Shown here: positions 58,600-64,000 of the stretch, one piece after another
Numbering within the stretch: the first letter of the stretch is position 1
Layout: every line of letters begins with the position of its first letter
Assembly (NCBI GenBank): GCA_963277665.1
Contig: OY728130.1
Coordinates: forward strand, 1,369,522,393-1,369,586,392
Origin: Viscum album
Taxonomy: Eukaryota > Streptophyta > Magnoliopsida > Santalales > Viscaceae
DNA: 64,000 nucleotides
Direction: 5' to 3'
Notes under the pieces: model-generated
The model's input: only the letters and a program-made list of their open reading frames with translations
Told to the model about the DNA's origin: nothing
Databases searched by the model: none
Position numbers and translations under genes: made by a program

Positions 58600-59670
58600 A
58601 ACACTTATATAAAAATACCCATGTCATTAAGTCAAATTTTTTCCAACAATACCTAGCATTTATTTATATATTTTAACCCTTAATCATTATTCAATATTAT
58701 CTGCATGGTATTAATCATATAATTTTTCTCAATCTTATATCGTAAATAAATTTTTAGAACAATCCATGAATTTTATACATGAAAAGAGAATCATATTTCT
58801 ACGTTGAAGTGGTAGTCCACGTGCATTTCTTAAATTTTTTTATCAATTTTAAATGAATGTAAAGGTAATAAAACAAAATATTTATTTTGTTTAAATAATA
58901 ATTATTATTTTTTTAATATCATATATTTTATTTAAACCCATTATAATTACTATACACGAGTGTCTGTGATGAAAAATGAATTACGTTAGTTCACAAGATG
59001 ATAGTCTTTTGTACAAAAATGATTATTTCATTTCCCATCTTATGTAAGAGAAGAATTATATTATTTATTTTATAAACAAAACAAAATATTATCATATTAT
59101 ATATATAGAAGTTATTAATAAAAAAATTTCATTTTTTTGAAGGATATGTATAAAAAAATGAAACTAAAACATTTTTTTAAATGATATATCGTCTTCTCCG
59201 TGGTACCTCCATTAATATATACACTAAGCAGGATAATGTTATTATTACTCTAAATGAAATACCTACAGAACATACAGATATATTTGGGTTAGATAATTTG
59301 GTATGAATTGGATGAATTTGAGTGCAAAAAATATATGAGTATTAGAGTGGGGGGATTACATATTCTAAGTGATGGAAAAGACACATATGAAAATAATTAA
59401 AAGATTAAATAATATATATACAATGTAATGTAAAGTTAAAAAAATTAACCAAAAATTCAATGATAATATGTGATATGGTAGAAAAAATTAATGTTATAAT
59501 ATTTATTAATGTTATGTATTCATTTTATGAATTATATCCTAGTTCAAAAATATTAAACTCATTTTTTTCTTAAATGTGATAATTTATAATTTTACAATGA
59601 TTACATAATTTGATGACCCAAACATAAAGGGTCATTATATAATTTTAAGGATATTATGAATCTAAATTTG
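58600..59670 (-). repeat. Repeat R2, probable minus-strand LTR fragment
   Basis: Partner of R1 (54770-55870). Best block: AGAACAATCCATGAATTTTA then TACATGAAAAGAGAATCA at 58756-58794, followed by GTAGTCCACGTGCAT. G-rich GTGGGGGGATTACATATTC at about 59347 corresponds to the leader. Confidence 0.65.
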
Positions 59671-61425
59671 GAATCGATTAGTAATTCACTCGTGTGTTCT
59701 CACGACATTATAAATAAATGGTTAATTACAATCAAAGAATCATATTTTCAAAAAATAATAATTCATATAATCATTGAACATATTTAAACCACAAAAAAGT
59801 TCTAAATAATAATTTAATACAGGTTGAATTTTTTTGGTAAATCATATCATATATTAAAAAAAGTTAGCATAATCATTATAGGAAGAATATATATTATGAA
59901 TTCATGATGATGAATTCAATTACATTATTGAAAAAAAACATTCAAATGGATAATTGTAATTATGATCATCATAGTTGTTAATGTTAGAAGTAATGTTTTG
60001 AAATTGAAAATAAATAAAACAAAGGGTTGGATGTCAATAAATGTTACAGACACATATAACAAAAATAGTAGAATTCTTTCATCACAGTAATTTTTAGGGT
60101 CTAAGAAGGATATACTATGGAATTTCAATTTTAGTAGTGAAAATAGGAAATTATTTACAATAAGAATGATAATTTACAACTCATTAATTATGTAAACCAC
60201 TAGATGGTGTATTAAATTGGAATTTATACTAATAAAACACTTGAAAATTGAGTTATAATGAACTGTTAAAGAGCACTAGTTCATGAAAAATGAGTTTGAA
60301 AGAAACTGAAAAATGAAAAAAATAAGAATTTTATATTTTATTCTTATTTTATTAATATATAGAATATAGATTTTTTGAATAAAAAAATCATTATATTGTT
60401 GAAAAAATATATTCTATAATAAAAATCAAAATTATCCCCTAAAATATGTATAAAAAATATGAGAGATAATATAGATGAATAAATAATTAGTAATCCTTAT
60501 TTCTATGATAATAAGATTTTTCCAAAAAAAATTAATTCTCCTATAATACACTCATTCTAGTTGTTATTTATAGGCACCCCAATAACCTCATATGAGGTAA
60601 CCAGAAATCAAAATCCTTATTCTAAACAACATTATTTGATTTTTTTCTCTCTCTCATTCCCAACCCACCTATTATATCCTATAACATTATTATAGATACT
60701 CATGATGTAATTTTTAGTAGATGTACAAAAACTCATAGAAACAATGAGATGTAAACTAAAAGATGATTTCATTACTTTTTTCCTTGTTTCATGTTAGGAT
60801 GATAAATAATTTTATTGTGTGATGAAAAATGGAATTTGAAATTAATAATTATGCCTAAAACAATAATTATTTTTGATTGAATAAAAATATTAAAAAATAA
60901 TCATTGAAAGAAGTAAAAACTTATTAAAATAATCAAATGAAAATATTGACATATCATACTAATTTATATATATATATACTGAGTGAGTGATAAAGTCCAT
61001 AATTTTATATAGGTAAGTGGTCATGTAATTTAAATTGATGGTATGATAAGGTATTGATAGTGTTTATAACTCTTATAGGTGTGTTAATTCATATAATCAC
61101 ATGAGTAATTCATAGATCAAGTACACATACAATCATCCCAATATTAGGGAATCGTAGAAAACAATTATCCAAAATTAAATAAAGATCATGTGATGAAATA
61201 AAATGTTATTCAGGAAATGTACATCTCCTAAACCCAAACTAAGAAAATCTGTTCAAACAGATGATTTATTGTGGATGAAAGAATTATGAATTTTGATATA
61301 ATCATACAAAATTAAGGCAATATTTAAGAATGTCTATTCAACATTGCCTACATGGAATTTTCACATCAGCGACCAATTATATGAAAAAAATACAAAAATT
61401 CTCTTAGATTTTTTAAAAAAAATAT
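59671..61425. other. AT-rich DNA, no gene seen
   Basis: The open stretch 59925-60128 (minus) is hydrophobic and motif-free. ATGTTACA at 60041-60048 could be another LTR end, but nothing supports it. Short (AT)n at 60968-60978. Confidence 0.4.
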
Positions 61426-61429
61426 AGAT

Positions 61430-61980
61430 TCAGAGGATAGGGTTCTCAGAGAGATTCTAAGTGGTCTTCTAGGAAGCTGATGATGCAGAGTCAGGTTGTC
61501 CATAAGATAGGGAGTTGGATGGGGAGTCTAAGGAAGATGTGGAGGTTATGGATGAGGATAGAGGAGGCTATGTCAGGGGAGAGTGTGATGGAGGTGGAGC
61601 CGATGGTGGAGGAAGATGAAATTTCATATTTGGATAGGGGAGTCCTCGATGGATAAGGTGTCAAAGGTGGAGGAGATGGAGGCTGAGGTTGAGTTTAAGG
61701 GGGAATTATAGGAGGGATAGTGAGAAGAAAGAGTAGGTGGATGTGTAGAAGGGATTCGAGAAGGGAGAGTGAGAAAAAGAAGAAGATGGATATGGATGTG
61801 GGTATGAATATGGCTATGAGGAATGTCGAGCACAAGGAACTTCATTTCTAAAGGAAGGGGTGTAGAAACCCTAGGGTAGAATAGAAGGAAAGGAGAGGAG
61901 GGAGATTTATCCGGGGAAAGGAGGAAGCAAAAATACCTTGGGGGGAAAATATTTCATTGGAGGCTGGCATGCTCTCACTT
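61430..61980 (-). repeat. Strand-asymmetric pyrimidine-rich leader (LTR leader or 5' UTR-like)
   Basis: On the minus strand this half-kilobase is almost all C/T with little G. It includes CCCTAGGGTTTC next to a telo-box AAACCCTAG (plus 61866-61874). The 73-codon open stretch 61624-61845 (minus) is a Ser/Pro/Thr/His-rich low-complexity frame. Similar but shorter CT-rich leaders occur after the promoter in other LTRs here, so an LTR leader is the preferred reading. A fragment of a host-gene 5' region cannot be excluded. Confidence 0.45.
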
Positions 61981-62199
61981 GGAATGTCGTATTCTTAATA
62001 TATATTAGATTTTATTTTATTCAGTTTCCTTAGGTGTTAGAATATACATATACAATAAGATAAAAATATGCATGAAATTTTTTTAGGGATGTTCCTGATT
62101 TAGAAGTAAAAATAATTTCACATTGAATGAAGAAATAAATTGATTTTAATTAATTTCATGGGGTTTAATTATAATAAATTAGGGGTTTGAGACATTTTA

Positions 62200-63300
62200 A
62201 TTAACCTAAAACTAAATGGAATATTTCAACCATTACATTAAATGGAAAAAAAAATTTGAATAGAATATTAATTATCATTATGAATGTCAGACATATATTA
62301 ATAATTTCCGAATAATGTTTTAAAATATATTATTTAACTATTTATACATTTATTTGAAAGAAAAGAACTAGTCCAATAGGATAAAGACATGTGTTAGGGA
62401 GATTTTATTGTTTTACCCCATACTTTTAACTATGTTTTACTACTTTTACCTAGTTGGAAAATATTTACTATAGTTATATTTCATTATTATAAAAAATAAG
62501 TTAACCATATTAAATTAAATTTATTATTATTAAAATTTATAATTTATTTTACCAATTTAAATTCAAAGAATCCCATGATTTACTTTATAATTAACCTCAT
62601 AAAACAAGATGAAACGAGTTTATCAAGGGATAATATTTTCGTAAGTATAAACGTTTCTAGACCAAATTCGTGTATTACATTGATTAAAATGATATTAATT
62701 TTATTATTCACAATATAAATGGACTAATGGACCTTTTAAATAGTTTTAGAAACAAATTTAGCTTTTTAAATTCATGAAATGAAGAAACCACTTTCAATAA
62801 AAATTGATATTTTGTACTATTTATTAAGAAATAAATCTTTTTCTAAAGTTATCCCAACATCACTATAATATAATATTTACATGATGATTTTAATATTATA
62901 GTTAATTTAATATAATATACTTTCTAAAATATTCATAAATTAATTAAGATATCCTGATTCAAAATTAATATAATTCATTATTGAATTATTATTTTGGGAT
63001 AGATGACATTAATCCCACTAATTTTATAACAAAAATATTAAAATAATTTTATTATTTTATATTTAATATATAAAATATTCATATTTCATTTGTATCATTT
63101 ATCAATAGTGATAAATATAATCTATTAAGATAAAAATACATTCCACGCATCAAAATGATTTTACTGAAAATATTTATTTTACCATCAAACCATTTTATCG
63201 TCATTTAAATCAAATTAAATTCTAAAGAATATGTAAATAATATATTTAGATATATAATGGATATGTTCCCAACATCCAGACACAGATATATATATTTTAC
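62200..63300. repeat. Repeat block shared with 56130-57200 (R3)
   Basis: See the counterpart for shared words; best part is 62390-62560. It follows the pyrimidine-rich leader, so the U3 side of a minus-strand LTR would lie here. Confidence 0.5.
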
Positions 63301-64000
63301 CCATATTTGAAAGATAATTTTATACTGTTGGTTTCTGCTCTGTGTTGTTTGTCATGTGTGTTATCTAACATTGTGTTAATATTTTAAAAAACTAGTGTGT
63401 TATAAAGGGATATTATAAAGTGTTTTTATTTTTTTTAGTGTTTCCAATGTAATAATTTTTTTTCTCTTATTATATTCTCTATTGTTTTCTCAAACTCAAG
63501 AAGCTTAGATTTGGGGATTGTATATCGATTCTATTGATTAATAGCACAACCTAATATAAATGATGGGTATTTTTCTTATTGTGGTTAAAATAGGATCAAA
63601 AGAGGGGATCAAATATGATTACATGCTGTTTTGTTGGAATTAAGACACAACATTTTTAATTATTAATATTTCTAAAAATGATTATAAAATGTATTGATTA
63701 ATTTATGTAAATATTTTGGTATTTTCTATGGGATAAGTATAGATACAACCCTGGGGTGATCAGAACCCCATTATATAATTTTTTATTTTGTTGGAATCCA
63801 ATAATTGATATTTTTCATTATTATTAATTATCGAATAATTTTGAGTATATAATATAAGGTAATCATATAGGCTCAATAGATTATAATATAATCATTAAAA
63901 TGAGTATTGGATAAATGTTGATATAGATGATTAATTAGTTAGTCCATAATTGATTTTGTAATAGAAACATTGATATAAAAGGACATGTACACATTCGATA
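63301..64000. other. AT-rich DNA, no gene seen
   Basis: GATACAACCCTGGGGTGATC near 63741 resembles a decayed LTR end but has no support. Otherwise nothing recognised up to the window edge. Confidence 0.35.

Noticed and set aside
61624..61845. Ser/Pro/Thr-rich 73-codon frame as a secreted or cell-wall peptide
   Set aside because: It follows from the one-strand pyrimidine bias; no independent sign of coding.
1..64000. tRNA genes or organelle DNA inserts
   Set aside because: No cloverleaf with a GGTTCGA(A/T)TCC-type T arm and no chloroplast or mitochondrial gene was recognised by eye.

Overview
This is plant nuclear DNA, strongly AT-rich and poor in CpG. It contains no host gene that I can support. 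The evidence for a plant is the mix of elements: a Ty3/Gypsy chromovirus with a chromodomain, a SIRE-like Ty1/Copia element, and a Cassandra-type TRIM (terminal-repeat retrotransposon in miniature) whose LTRs carry 5S rRNA-like sequence. All coding regions are broken by stops and frameshifts, and paired LTRs differ heavily. The window therefore looks like old, silenced, nested retrotransposon DNA, such as pericentromeric or gene-poor heterochromatin of a large genome. The species cannot be named from the sequence. Layout: 1-4394 is the decayed gag-PR-RT-RNaseH-INT-chromodomain interior of a plus-strand chromovirus, whose 5' end lies outside the window. Its 3' LTR is 4395-7583. From 7584 a second, related LTR begins. 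It is interrupted at 7905 by a structurally complete minus-strand Copia element (7906-19191, two LTRs of about 1.68 kb, PBS, PPT, 5-bp target duplication TCTTC) and resumes at 19197-20805. From 20806 to 40796 there is very AT-rich DNA with only LTR fragments, shared repeat blocks, possible LTR ends and microsatellites. From 40802 to 52751 lies a minus-strand Gypsy-type element with 3.2-kb LTRs, PPT, PBS and flanking AAAAT. Its interior is invaded at 44749-46388 by a tandem Cassandra element of the form LTR-internal-LTR-internal-LTR, bounded by the 5-bp duplication TTCCA. From 52757 to 64000 there are more decayed LTR-derived repeats. These include a pair of related blocks about 3.8 kb apart, a third block about 6.1 kb further on, and a strand-asymmetric pyrimidine-rich leader at 61430-61960. 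Nothing here works together as a pathway. The relations are those of nested insertion: Copia into an LTR, Cassandra into a Gypsy interior, and probably the chromovirus into the second LTR. The most interesting item is the Cassandra array: three LTRs, each with an independently decayed 5S-like RNA polymerase III promoter region, two of them carrying extra duplications that restart at the same point just after the 5S part.
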